Source: an uncultured Clostridia bacterium
GTDB lineage: Bacteria > Bacillota > Clostridia > Christensenellales > UBA1242
Assembly: GCA_947584415.1 (NCBI GenBank)
Contig: CANPWN010000003.1
Coordinates: 1 to 64,000 of the forward strand
Direction of reading: 5' to 3'
DNA: 64,000 nt
Shown here piece by piece: positions 28,264-36,773 of this stretch. Position 1 is the first letter of the stretch. Each line of letters begins with the position of its first letter. The notes under the pieces are model-generated. The model was given only the letters and a program-made list of their open reading frames with translations, was not told the origin of the DNA and searched no databases. Position numbers and translations under genes: made by a program.

Positions 28264-30276
28264 GTGGCTGAAAACAGAAAAAAAGGACTGACCAAAGAGG
28301 AGAAAGAGTTTAGGAAACTTCAAAAAGCAATTGCTTCACTTCCTAAGCCTTCTTTTAACAACCCTGAAAAAGTCCAACCAACCAAAGAGGTTAACCCTCC
28401 ACAACCCCTCACTGCTTCGCTCTTGTCACAAACCGACAAGCAAGACATCAATGAAGAAAGAGCCGTCAAACCTGCCGACACTGGAGTCATCCTTGACAGC
28501 GGCGGCAAAAAGATTGAAAGAATTGTCGGTGGAAAACGCCCACAAAAAAGAAAAATTATTGCAAGAGTTTTGCATTACACAGGAAAAAATTGGTGGCTTC
28601 TTGCACTTTCAATTTTCTTTGGATTTGCCAACACAATCTTTGAAATTGCAAACCCTCTTATCATTGGTGGCGCCATCGACCAAATCATTGGTCAAGGCAA
28701 TGTGCAATTTGAAGTTGTTGGGACTTATCTCATTGCGCTTAGCGTTTCGGTGACCGCTTTTGCAGTGTTGAAATGGCTGACAAACAAAACTGCAAATGAC
28801 CTTTCATTTAAAATTGAACAAGCCATGCATGATGACATTTTCAATAAACTTAGCGTTGTTCCTCTCAAATTTATTGATGGGGCAAGCCATGGTGATTTGC
28901 AAAGCAGGATGATAAATGATGTTGACACAATCACTGACGGGTTCATTTTGGGGCTGACAACTTTCTTTGACGGAATTTCAACCATCGCACTGACAATCGT
29001 TTTCATGTTCCGCATCAATGTGCCAATAGCCGCCGCCATTGTCGGCATGACGCCACTGACAGTTTTGGCAGCAGCATACATTGCAAAAAAGACCAACAAA
29101 CTTTTCAAACTTCAAGCCAAAGAACTTGGAGATTTGTCAGGCACTATTGTGGAAATGCTTGGCAATCAAAAGGTTGTTAAAGCCTTTGAGTATGAAGATG
29201 ATTCCATTGAAAAATTTGACCAAAACAATTTGAGATTGAGGGCTGTCAACACAAAAACTTCCTTTTACTCCTCTATCAGCGGCCCACTTACAAGATTTAT
29301 TAACGGAATATTGTATGCCACAGTGGCAATCATGGGTTGCTTGTTTGCACTTAAGGGTCACCTATCTGTCGGAAATATCTCCACCATGCTTTCTTACGCA
29401 AACAGATATTCAAGACCGTTCAATGACATCACTGATGTGTTTGCTGACTTGCAAGCAGCCTTCGCTTCGGCTGGAAGAGTGTTTGCAATTTTGGATATTC
29501 CAAATGAGGTCAGTGATGTGGGGCTGCCTCAGATTAAACGCTGCACAGGAAATGTTGTTTTAAAAAATGTTGAATTCTCTTACACTTCCACCAAAAAACT
29601 TATCACAAACTTAAACCTCACCGTGACAAAGGGTCAACGAGTTGCCATTGTCGGCCCAACAGGGTGTGGAAAAAGCACTTTAATCAACCTGCTAATGCGC
29701 TTTTATGATGTGGATAAAGGTCGCATTGATGTCTGCGGGCATAACATAAAGGAAGTGACGCGTGAAAGTTTGAGAAATCAATTTGGCATGGTGCTGCAAG
29801 AAACTTGGCTGTTTAGCGCAAGCATAAGGGATAATATTGCCTACGGAAAACCTGACGCCACAGACGAGGAAATCAAACTTGCCGCAAAACACGCCGGTGC
29901 AGACTTCTTTATTGAAACAATGCCAAATGGCTATGACACCATCATAAATGAAAATGGCGACAATCTTTCACAAGGGCAAAAACAACTTTTGTGTATTGCC
30001 CGCCTCATGCTTGTGAAACCTCCAATGCTGATTTTAGACGAAGCCACAAGCAATATTGACACAAGAACTGAACTTGCAATTCAGTCAGCCTTCAACAAGA
30101 TGATGAAAGGCAAAACAAGTTTTGTTGTTGCTCACAGACTTTCAACCATCATATCTTCGGACATTATTCTTGTCATGAATAAGGGCGACATCATTGAACA
30201 AGGCACACACAAAGAACTTATGGCAAAGAAAGGTTTTTATTACAATCTTTACAATTCACAATTTAGCAGTTATTAG
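28264..30276 (+). CDS. ABC exporter (TMD-NBD), catalytic half
   Basis: GPTGCGKST, LSQGQKQL, LILDEATSNID, VVAHRLST. Confidence 0.93.
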   Translation: MAENRKKGLTKEEKEFRKLQKAIASLPKPSFNNPEKVQPTKEVNPPQPLTASLLSQTDKQDINEERAVKPADTGVILDSGGKKIERIVGGKRPQKRKIIARVLHYTGKNWWLLALSIFFGFANTIFEIANPLIIGGAIDQIIGQGNVQFEVVGTYLIALSVSVTAFAVLKWLTNKTANDLSFKIEQAMHDDIFNKLSVVPLKFIDGASHGDLQSRMINDVDTITDGFILGLTTFFDGISTIALTIVFMFRINVPIAAAIVGMTPLTVLAAAYIAKKTNKLFKLQAKELGDLSGTIVEMLGNQKVVKAFEYEDDSIEKFDQNNLRLRAVNTKTSFYSSISGPLTRFINGILYATVAIMGCLFALKGHLSVGNISTMLSYANRYSRPFNDITDVFADLQAAFASAGRVFAILDIPNEVSDVGLPQIKRCTGNVVLKNVEFSYTSTKKLITNLNLTVTKGQRVAIVGPTGCGKSTLINLLMRFYDVDKGRIDVCGHNIKEVTRESLRNQFGMVLQETWLFSASIRDNIAYGKPDATDEEIKLAAKHAGADFFIETMPNGYDTIINENGDNLSQGQKQLLCIARLMLVKPPMLILDEATSNIDTRTELAIQSAFNKMMKGKTSFVVAHRLSTIISSDIILVMNKGDIIEQGTHKELMAKKGFYYNLYNSQFSSY

Positions 30277-30311
30277 TGGCTAAAAGGTTCGTCTGGGAAT
30301 AAATAACTAAG

Positions 30312-31100
30312 ATGAACCTTTTTTTGTCCGCATTAAAATATGTTAAATCAACCATTTGGAAAGACGAACACTCCTTAGGTCAAATTTTTGATTTGGCAAA
30401 AAAGGCTTTTGATTGTGCAAAACAAGACTGCACTTATGGAAAAAGATTTTTTCGGCTGGCTGGTCAAAGCGGAAGTGGAAAAACCTCGCAACTTTACTAT
30501 GCAACAAGCAAATATTGCTCACAAAAAAATATTAAGCCTCTGCACCTTGCAGTGCGAAATTTTTGCGAATACTATCCAGATTATCAGTCCATCCCCGTTA
30601 AACAACGCAGAGAAAAAACAAATGGATTCTGTTTGAAAATGCTTTTATTTGTTTTAAAGTTTGCACTTGAAAGCGGAATTGATATAATCTTGGAAATAGC
30701 ACTTTTGGGCAAAAATTTTGAAAAATACATAATTTTTATGTTAAAAAAACAAAATTATCACTCCATTTTTCAAATTATGAGTGTAAACAAACTTATTTCT
30801 GATATTTTATTGTTTAAAAGAAAACTTAAATCTGGAAGGCAAACACTATCCTCCTCCGCCAATTATTTTTTTTGCGTTCAAAACAAAAGTTTCAAATATG
30901 TTTCAAAAAATTTTGACTGCCCCGCAATTGTTTGGTCGGCTTTCAATTTTGAGCCTGTTTATTTCGGTTCACTCAAAACTTGCCGCAAAGATTTTTTCAA
31001 AAATCAAAAACGAATTGAAAGCATGACAAAAAATGAAGATGAACTCAAAAATGAAAAATTCAATTTTCTTATATCTCAATTTCCGGATGGTGCGTTTTGA
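30312..31100 (+). CDS. Zeta-toxin-like P-loop kinase
   Basis: FRLAGQSGSGKTSQLYYAT Walker A plus IDIILEIALLGKNFEKYIIFMLKKQNY...IMSVNKLISDILLFKRKLKSGR, zeta/AAA_33-like. Confidence 0.5.
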   Translation: MNLFLSALKYVKSTIWKDEHSLGQIFDLAKKAFDCAKQDCTYGKRFFRLAGQSGSGKTSQLYYATSKYCSQKNIKPLHLAVRNFCEYYPDYQSIPVKQRREKTNGFCLKMLLFVLKFALESGIDIILEIALLGKNFEKYIIFMLKKQNYHSIFQIMSVNKLISDILLFKRKLKSGRQTLSSSANYFFCVQNKSFKYVSKNFDCPAIVWSAFNFEPVYFGSLKTCRKDFFKNQKRIESMTKNEDELKNEKFNFLISQFPDGAF

Positions 31101-31860
31101 TGTAAGAGATATATTTTTCGTCAACATATCTCCACATTTGGACAAGTTCAAAAACGCTGTCTTCAATCTCTCCAAAGAAAGATTTATACGCCCTTATCAT
31201 TGTGCTTGCAAAGGCCTTTTCACTTCTTCCAATGAGCCTAGCAAAATCATTTAAAGGATGAGAAAGGCTGACAAAAGAAAAGTCTATGACGCCCGAAACA
31301 TGCCCGTTTGAAATTAAAATATTGCCGGTGTTGAAGTCACCATGACTTAAGACCAGTTTTTCTTTTTCAAGGCGTTTGAGAGGAAGGTGTTTTTTAAGGT
31401 CATATTGCCCTGGAACTAAAGAAAGGTCATCCAAAAATTGTGAGCAAGTTGGGAGCGGGATTGTGGGTTTTAAGTTTTGAAGTTGCCCAAGAAATTTGCA
31501 AATGTCCTCCGCCACATCTTCAGTTTGAGAAGAAGAGAGTTTGCATAAGTTTAAGGGCTGGCCTTCCAACTTTTCGTGGCATGAAAAAGGCCTTAAATTA
31601 TCAAAATGCAGTTTTAAATTTGGCAACGAAAAGTCAAACGCATTATGGGCAGCACTACTCACAAATTCGCACTCTTTGACAATTGTCTTTGAAAAAAAGT
31701 CGTTTCGCGGAAAGCGAAAAATTTTTGTTTGATGTGGCAACTTGACTTCAAACACAAAATTTGTCCAGCCTGTTGAAATCAAATCTATTTTCTTAACATT
31801 TTGCTCAAGTGAATTTATGATATAAAAAAAGTCATCAGAACTATCAAAATAATTTCTCAT
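31069..31860 (-). CDS. APH/choline-kinase-family phosphotransferase
   Basis: KLVLSHGDFNTGNILISNGHVSGVIDFSFVSLSHPLNDFARL. Confidence 0.85.
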   Translation of the reverse strand: MRNYFDSSDDFFYIINSLEQNVKKIDLISTGWTNFVFEVKLPHQTKIFRFPRNDFFSKTIVKECEFVSSAAHNAFDFSLPNLKLHFDNLRPFSCHEKLEGQPLNLCKLSSSQTEDVAEDICKFLGQLQNLKPTIPLPTCSQFLDDLSLVPGQYDLKKHLPLKRLEKEKLVLSHGDFNTGNILISNGHVSGVIDFSFVSLSHPLNDFARLIGRSEKAFASTMIRAYKSFFGEIEDSVFELVQMWRYVDEKYISYIKTHHPEIEI

Positions 31861-31895
31861 GACTTTTTATATGTTTTTAATCAAAAAGATGTTTA

Positions 31896-32276
31896 TTATT
31901 TTGTGTAAGCATCTTTATAATCAGATGATGGGCCAAGAACTTCACAATCAAGAACAAAGTCAAATTCTCCATCTGCTTCTGGGATGTCAACCGCTTCAAC
32001 ATCAAAAACTGGAGCGCTCTTTCTGTCAAGGCTTGCCTGTCTGCGTGTTCTTCTTGCGTTAAGCCTGATTTCCTTAAGTTTTGCGGCTTCCATCTTTTCA
32101 ATTTCTTCATCAGTTAAGTTTGTTGTGCTAAGTCTGTTCGCTGTGGTTTTGTCAACATATCCTGTTCTTCCATTATTTTTCTTTCCATACGCTGCTGATT
32201 TTGGTGGGATACCCCTTCTGATTTGGCGTGGTGTAAGTCTTCCTGTTGCTACTTCTTCTTCATAATTATTGTTCAT
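31896..32276 (-). CDS. Hypothetical charged protein
   Basis: Good SD (aaggagat); no family recognised. Confidence 0.55.
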   Translation of the reverse strand: MNNNYEEEVATGRLTPRQIRRGIPPKSAAYGKKNNGRTGYVDKTTANRLSTTNLTDEEIEKMEAAKLKEIRLNARRTRRQASLDRKSAPVFDVEAVDIPEADGEFDFVLDCEVLGPSSDYKDAYTK

Positions 32277-32361
32277 GTTTATCTCCTTTCAATGTGATGG
32301 TTTATTGTAGCACATATTGTTCGACAAATCAAGACTAAAATGCAAATTTTTCAAAAAATTT

Positions 32362-34122
32362 TTATTCAACTGTCACTGATTTAGCGAGGTTTCGCGGCAT
32401 GTCAGGATTTAGGCCTTTTATCATGCAAACTTTGTAACTTAAAAGTTGCAAAGGGATGGCGGCCATCACTCCTCTCAATAGTTTTGGGACTTTTGGAAGG
32501 GTCATGCACATTTCAAAATCTTTGAGTTCATACGCCTGCGGCAAAAGTGAAGAAATGACAAAAAGTTTCCCACCCCTGCTCTTTGCCTCCAAGGCACTGT
32601 TCATTGTTTTTTCATAAAGTTTTTCATCCGTTGCAACCACAATGATTGGCGTGCCTTCATCTACCAGCGCAAGCACGCCGTGTTTTAATTCCCCCGCTGG
32701 AAAAGAGTTGCAATTTATGTAAGATATCTCCTTCAGTTTAAGTGCTCCTTCAAGTGCTGTGATGTAATCAATCCCTTTGCCTATAAAGAAAACTTTGTCA
32801 TGCTTTGCAATCTCTTCAGCAAACGGAGAAATGTTAATAAAAAATTTTTGAATTTGCTCTGACAACTTTCTCACATCTCGAAGTGCCTGATAAAAATGCT
32901 TTTCGCTTTTTAAGGCCATTGTTAAAAGATAAAGCACCACAACTTGTGAACAATACGCCTTTGTTGACGCAACACAAATTTCAGGCCCAGCACATGTTGA
33001 AAAATGCATGTCGCCCATCTGTGAAAGAGTGCTGTGTGGAACATTGGTGATGACAAGTGTTTTAGCCTTTTTTTTGGATATCTTTTCTAGCGCTGCAATA
33101 GTGTCCGCCGTTTCGCCACTTTGACTGACAAACACACAAAGTGAGTGTGAACCTATGATTTGCTTGCCATATCTAAACTCGCTTGCCTGCACGGCCTCTG
33201 CGTCAATATTTAAGATGCGTTTGAAAAATTCTGCGCCCATTAAACATGCATGATATGCTGTTCCGCAGCCAACAAGTTTAACGGATGAAAATTTAAGTTT
33301 CTTTAATGCCGTCAAATCAAGTTTTTCATAAACGTCACACACTCTGTCCAAAACATCTGGCGTTTCATAAATCTCTTTGAGCATGAAGTGTTCAAAATTG
33401 TTTAAATCTGCGCTCGAGTTAATATTTTGATATTTTTGAAGTGTTTTTTTGATTTTTTCGCCCTTAAAATTGAAAAATTCCAGTTTTCCTTTACTCATTT
33501 TGCAAATTTCGTCATCTTCAAATTTGTAATAGTCACCCTTTGGAAAACAAATTGGGTCGCTTGCAAACATGGACATTTTGCCATCACAAAAAGCATAAAG
33601 TGGGCTTTTGTGTTTTGCCGCATAAACGTGATTGTCCGATTTGTTAATTGCACAAAAAGCATAACTGCCCTTAAGTTGTTTGCATGTCCAAAGCACACTT
33701 CTTAAGTTATCTTCAAAATCATTGGCTGAAAGCAAAGATGAAATTACTTCGGTGTCAGTGTCCGTGAAAAAGCACTCTCCCTCACTTGTGCGTTCGTCAA
33801 CAATTTCTTTGTAATTTTCAATTATGCCATTATGCACGACCGCCCAATTTTTGTCGCTGCTCAAAATTGGATGGGCATTTTTTTCACAAACCTGGCCATG
33901 CGTTGCCCAACGCGTGTGCCCAATTGCAATCTCCCCGTCATAGCCGTTTAGTTCTGTCTCCAACTTGGCAACACTTCCTTTGACCTTTATTGTCACAAGT
34001 TTTAAATCACTTTTAAAACACACACCCGCCGAATCATAGCCCCTGTATTGAATTTTTTTAAGACCACCAATTATGGTCTTTTTAACAGGCTGACTGTCAA
34101 TGACGGCAACAATTCCACACAT
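32362..34122 (-). CDS. glmS: Glucosamine-6-phosphate synthase (isomerizing)
   Basis: MCGIVAVID N-terminal Cys, IGHTRWATHG, SQSGETADT, C-term LAKSVTVE. Confidence 0.97.
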   Translation of the reverse strand: MCGIVAVIDSQPVKKTIIGGLKKIQYRGYDSAGVCFKSDLKLVTIKVKGSVAKLETELNGYDGEIAIGHTRWATHGQVCEKNAHPILSSDKNWAVVHNGIIENYKEIVDERTSEGECFFTDTDTEVISSLLSANDFEDNLRSVLWTCKQLKGSYAFCAINKSDNHVYAAKHKSPLYAFCDGKMSMFASDPICFPKGDYYKFEDDEICKMSKGKLEFFNFKGEKIKKTLQKYQNINSSADLNNFEHFMLKEIYETPDVLDRVCDVYEKLDLTALKKLKFSSVKLVGCGTAYHACLMGAEFFKRILNIDAEAVQASEFRYGKQIIGSHSLCVFVSQSGETADTIAALEKISKKKAKTLVITNVPHSTLSQMGDMHFSTCAGPEICVASTKAYCSQVVVLYLLTMALKSEKHFYQALRDVRKLSEQIQKFFINISPFAEEIAKHDKVFFIGKGIDYITALEGALKLKEISYINCNSFPAGELKHGVLALVDEGTPIIVVATDEKLYEKTMNSALEAKSRGGKLFVISSLLPQAYELKDFEMCMTLPKVPKLLRGVMAAIPLQLLSYKVCMIKGLNPDMPRNLAKSVTVE

Positions 34123-34211
34123 GCTTTCCTCCACTAAAGCATATTATGTAAATTTGGCTTCAATAGTGAATTTTGTTTTGTAAAAATAAATTGTTTTGTT
34201 ATAATAATTTT

Positions 34212-34820
34212 ATGAAACACTTAAAAATTAAATTTATTAAGTCCATAGGTGAAGTCAGAGAGTGCTTCTCTTTTTTCAAAAGAATTATGTTTGACATAAG
34301 CCAAGACAGCCTTGGAGTTTTCACATCTTTTCATGAAACCTATCAAATCATGCTTGACAATTTGAATAGAAAAGAAAAACTCCAGTTTGTCGCAGAACTT
34401 GATGACGAAATTGTCGGCTGCATAATTGGTGCAAAAGAGGACACTTCAACTTTGTTTTTGCCTGTTATTGCGGTTGACGGCAGACACAGAAAACTTGGCA
34501 TTGCTAGGCAACTTTTGGACACACTGATAAAACCACTTAAAAAATCAAAATATAAAACAATCAAAGTCATCTCTTCGGAAGAGTTTGCAGGGTTCTTTTC
34601 CAAACTTAACTTCTCGCCATATTTGTATGTTGAACCACTTGAAGCAGTGACAACGGAGCAGATTAAAAGTCTTGGCGCAACTTTGCAGCAAGTTGAAGAA
34701 GGCTCAAATTATGTCAAGTTCGCTTTGCCAGAATTTAAGGAAGATTATGCCAAACCTTTCAAAAAAAGGCTTAGGCTTGTGAACACTTACTTGACTTTTG
34801 AAAAAAATATAGTTGAATAA
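34212..34820 (+). CDS. GNAT-family N-acetyltransferase
   Basis: LFLPVIAVDGRHRKLGIARQLLDTLIKPLK. Confidence 0.8.
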   Translation: MKHLKIKFIKSIGEVRECFSFFKRIMFDISQDSLGVFTSFHETYQIMLDNLNRKEKLQFVAELDDEIVGCIIGAKEDTSTLFLPVIAVDGRHRKLGIARQLLDTLIKPLKKSKYKTIKVISSEEFAGFFSKLNFSPYLYVEPLEAVTTEQIKSLGATLQQVEEGSNYVKFALPEFKEDYAKPFKKRLRLVNTYLTFEKNIVE

Positions 34821-34858
34821 AAGTTTGCCTTAAGCACACTCTATGTGTGAGGCAAATT

Positions 34859-35599
34859 ATGGATATCAAAAAAACAATCAATTCAATGGATGAATATTCC
34901 ATCCAAAAACAGACCAAAGGAAGATGGTTTGAACTTGTGCTTGCAAACACGCTTGCAATTGTTTTTGTTATGCTCGGCTTCAATTTTCCATTTTTGAGCT
35001 TGACTTTGGCGTTTATTGTCATGGCATATTTGCAAATTGGAGTGTATGGATTTGCTCTTAAAACATATCAGGCAAAAAACCCAAAATTTGAGGAGATATT
35101 TTTTCCGTTCAAACACTTTTTGAAAGTCATCACTTTGAAAATTGTTGTCATGGCAGGCATGGCAATTTGGGCGCTTGCACTCATTGTGCCGGGAATTATC
35201 TTTGGGCTAAACTACGCCTTTGCAGGCTTTGTGCTGTTTGAAAATCCTGAAATGGAGATAAAGCAAGTTTTAAGCATCTCAAAAAAACTGACTTATGGCA
35301 AAAGAATTGAAATTTTGCTTATGACCCTCTCGCTCATAACCCTCATCTGTGCTGCGGCATCACTTGGCGTGGGAATTCACTTTTTACTCATGCTTGCGTT
35401 CAAAGTTCCAGTTTGGCTGACAATCATGCTCATCTTAATCCCTGCCGCCCTTGTTGGCCTTCTCATCTGTCTTCCGCTTTTCGAGTTTTTCCTTGCTGGC
35501 TCTTATGAAAATTCAAAAGAATTGAACGAAAAATCACCTATTCCTTCAAAAAAATCAACTTCTTCTGCACGCAAGCCCAAAAAAGTTTTAAAATCATAG
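34859..35599 (+). CDS. DUF975-like membrane protein
   Basis: Multiple TM; FLKVITLKIVVMAGMAIWALALIVPGIIFGLNYAFAGFVLFENPEM. Confidence 0.65.
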   Translation: MDIKKTINSMDEYSIQKQTKGRWFELVLANTLAIVFVMLGFNFPFLSLTLAFIVMAYLQIGVYGFALKTYQAKNPKFEEIFFPFKHFLKVITLKIVVMAGMAIWALALIVPGIIFGLNYAFAGFVLFENPEMEIKQVLSISKKLTYGKRIEILLMTLSLITLICAAASLGVGIHFLLMLAFKVPVWLTIMLILIPAALVGLLICLPLFEFFLAGSYENSKELNEKSPIPSKKSTSSARKPKKVLKS

Positions 35600-35642
35600 C
35601 GTTTTGTGATATAATCTCCTTAAAGAACGGGAGTAAAAAAAT

Positions 35643-36203
35643 ATGGAAAGAGAAAATTTTGTCACAAAAAGTGATGCTTTCAAAGGTTTCACGGAACTTA
35701 GAACTGTGATTAATGACTGCATAAATAATCCTGAGCAATATACAAAGTCATTTTTGGATATGTTCACCGAAGTTGGCACTCTGGCAATGTCTGGAAATTG
35801 CATAGCACAAGATGTGATGAGTTATTATTATAAAAATGGCGTTGAGGGACAACTGCCAGAAAACTATGACCATTACATGTGTTGGGCAATTCTTGCGGGG
35901 GCAAACGGAAATGAATTTGCCATTGAAAAACTGCAATTTTTCTTAAACTTTGCATTTGAAGAGATTGTTGAAAATGAGCAGTTGCCAGACATTTTGGACA
36001 GAAACGACATTGATGAAGAAAACTATGTTTTTATCCTTGGAAATTTGCTTTGCGAAGGCATTGTGGATGAACTTGGCATAAACGCAAAAGACCTTGTTGA
36101 AGCACAATTCAAAGAATCAAAATACACACCTGAAAAATTGAGAAAATATCGCAAAGCGCTGGACACTGCCCTTCCAAAAGTTGTAAATTACTTGCTGGCA
36201 TAA
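35643..36203 (+). CDS. Hypothetical, Sel1-like
   Basis: ORF with SD gggag; Sel1-like GTLAMSGNCIAQDVMSYYYKNGV. Confidence 0.45.
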   Translation: MERENFVTKSDAFKGFTELRTVINDCINNPEQYTKSFLDMFTEVGTLAMSGNCIAQDVMSYYYKNGVEGQLPENYDHYMCWAILAGANGNEFAIEKLQFFLNFAFEEIVENEQLPDILDRNDIDEENYVFILGNLLCEGIVDELGINAKDLVEAQFKESKYTPEKLRKYRKALDTALPKVVNYLLA

Positions 36204-36204
36204 C

Positions 36205-36230
36205 AAAAACGGCTTTAAAGCCGTTTTTTT
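36205..36230. terminator. Bidirectional terminator
   Basis: AAAAACGGCTTTAAAGCCGTTTTT perfect palindrome. Confidence 0.75.
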
Positions 36231-36699
36231 ATTTTAGTGTCACGCTTATCACCTCGCCGACATCATAAAGGTCGCTGCTCATCCTCATCCTTTGAAAGCA
36301 AAGACTGACAAGTCTTTCATATTCTTCAGATTTTTGAGCGAGGAGAAACAATTTCATGACCAACCTATTTTCAAGGCTTATTGCATTGATGAAGGCTTTG
36401 GTCTTATTTGGACTCAGCCTAAAACCGCGATTTTGCTTGTAGGAGAACATTTTGCGCATGGTTTCAATCTGCTCTTCATTGAGGGCATAAAACTTGTCTG
36501 AGCCCATAAATGTGCCAAGGCTGCGGTAAGTTGAACGCAACTTGAACATCAAATCAAAAGTCTCATCAACAAGATTGCTTACTCCTTCTTCGTCCAAACG
36601 CACAAAAATAAAACCCTTTTCCTTTAACGCGTTTGAATATGCTTTGGCAAGTTGCTCATATTCATTTGGCGAAAGAAAAGCAAAATCTTCATATTCCAT
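36229..36699 (-). CDS. Hypothetical protein
   Basis: SD agaggtg before MEYEDFAFLSPNEYEQLAKAYSNALKEKG. Confidence 0.55.
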   Translation of the reverse strand: MEYEDFAFLSPNEYEQLAKAYSNALKEKGFIFVRLDEEGVSNLVDETFDLMFKLRSTYRSLGTFMGSDKFYALNEEQIETMRKMFSYKQNRGFRLSPNKTKAFINAISLENRLVMKLFLLAQKSEEYERLVSLCFQRMRMSSDLYDVGEVISVTLK

Positions 36700-36747
36700 T
36701 TCACACCTCTGCCTTTGATATGATTCGGCACAAAAAAGTGTTAAAAA

Positions 36748-36772
36748 AAGCACCTTCAAAAAGGTGCTTAAT
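36748..36772 (-). terminator. Terminator
   Basis: AAGCACCTT-caaa-AAGGTGCTT. Confidence 0.6.
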
Positions 36773-36773
36773 T

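Noticed and set aside
34123-34211. glmS ribozyme upstream of glmS
   Set aside because: Only about 90 bp to the divergent gene and no recognisable ribozyme core
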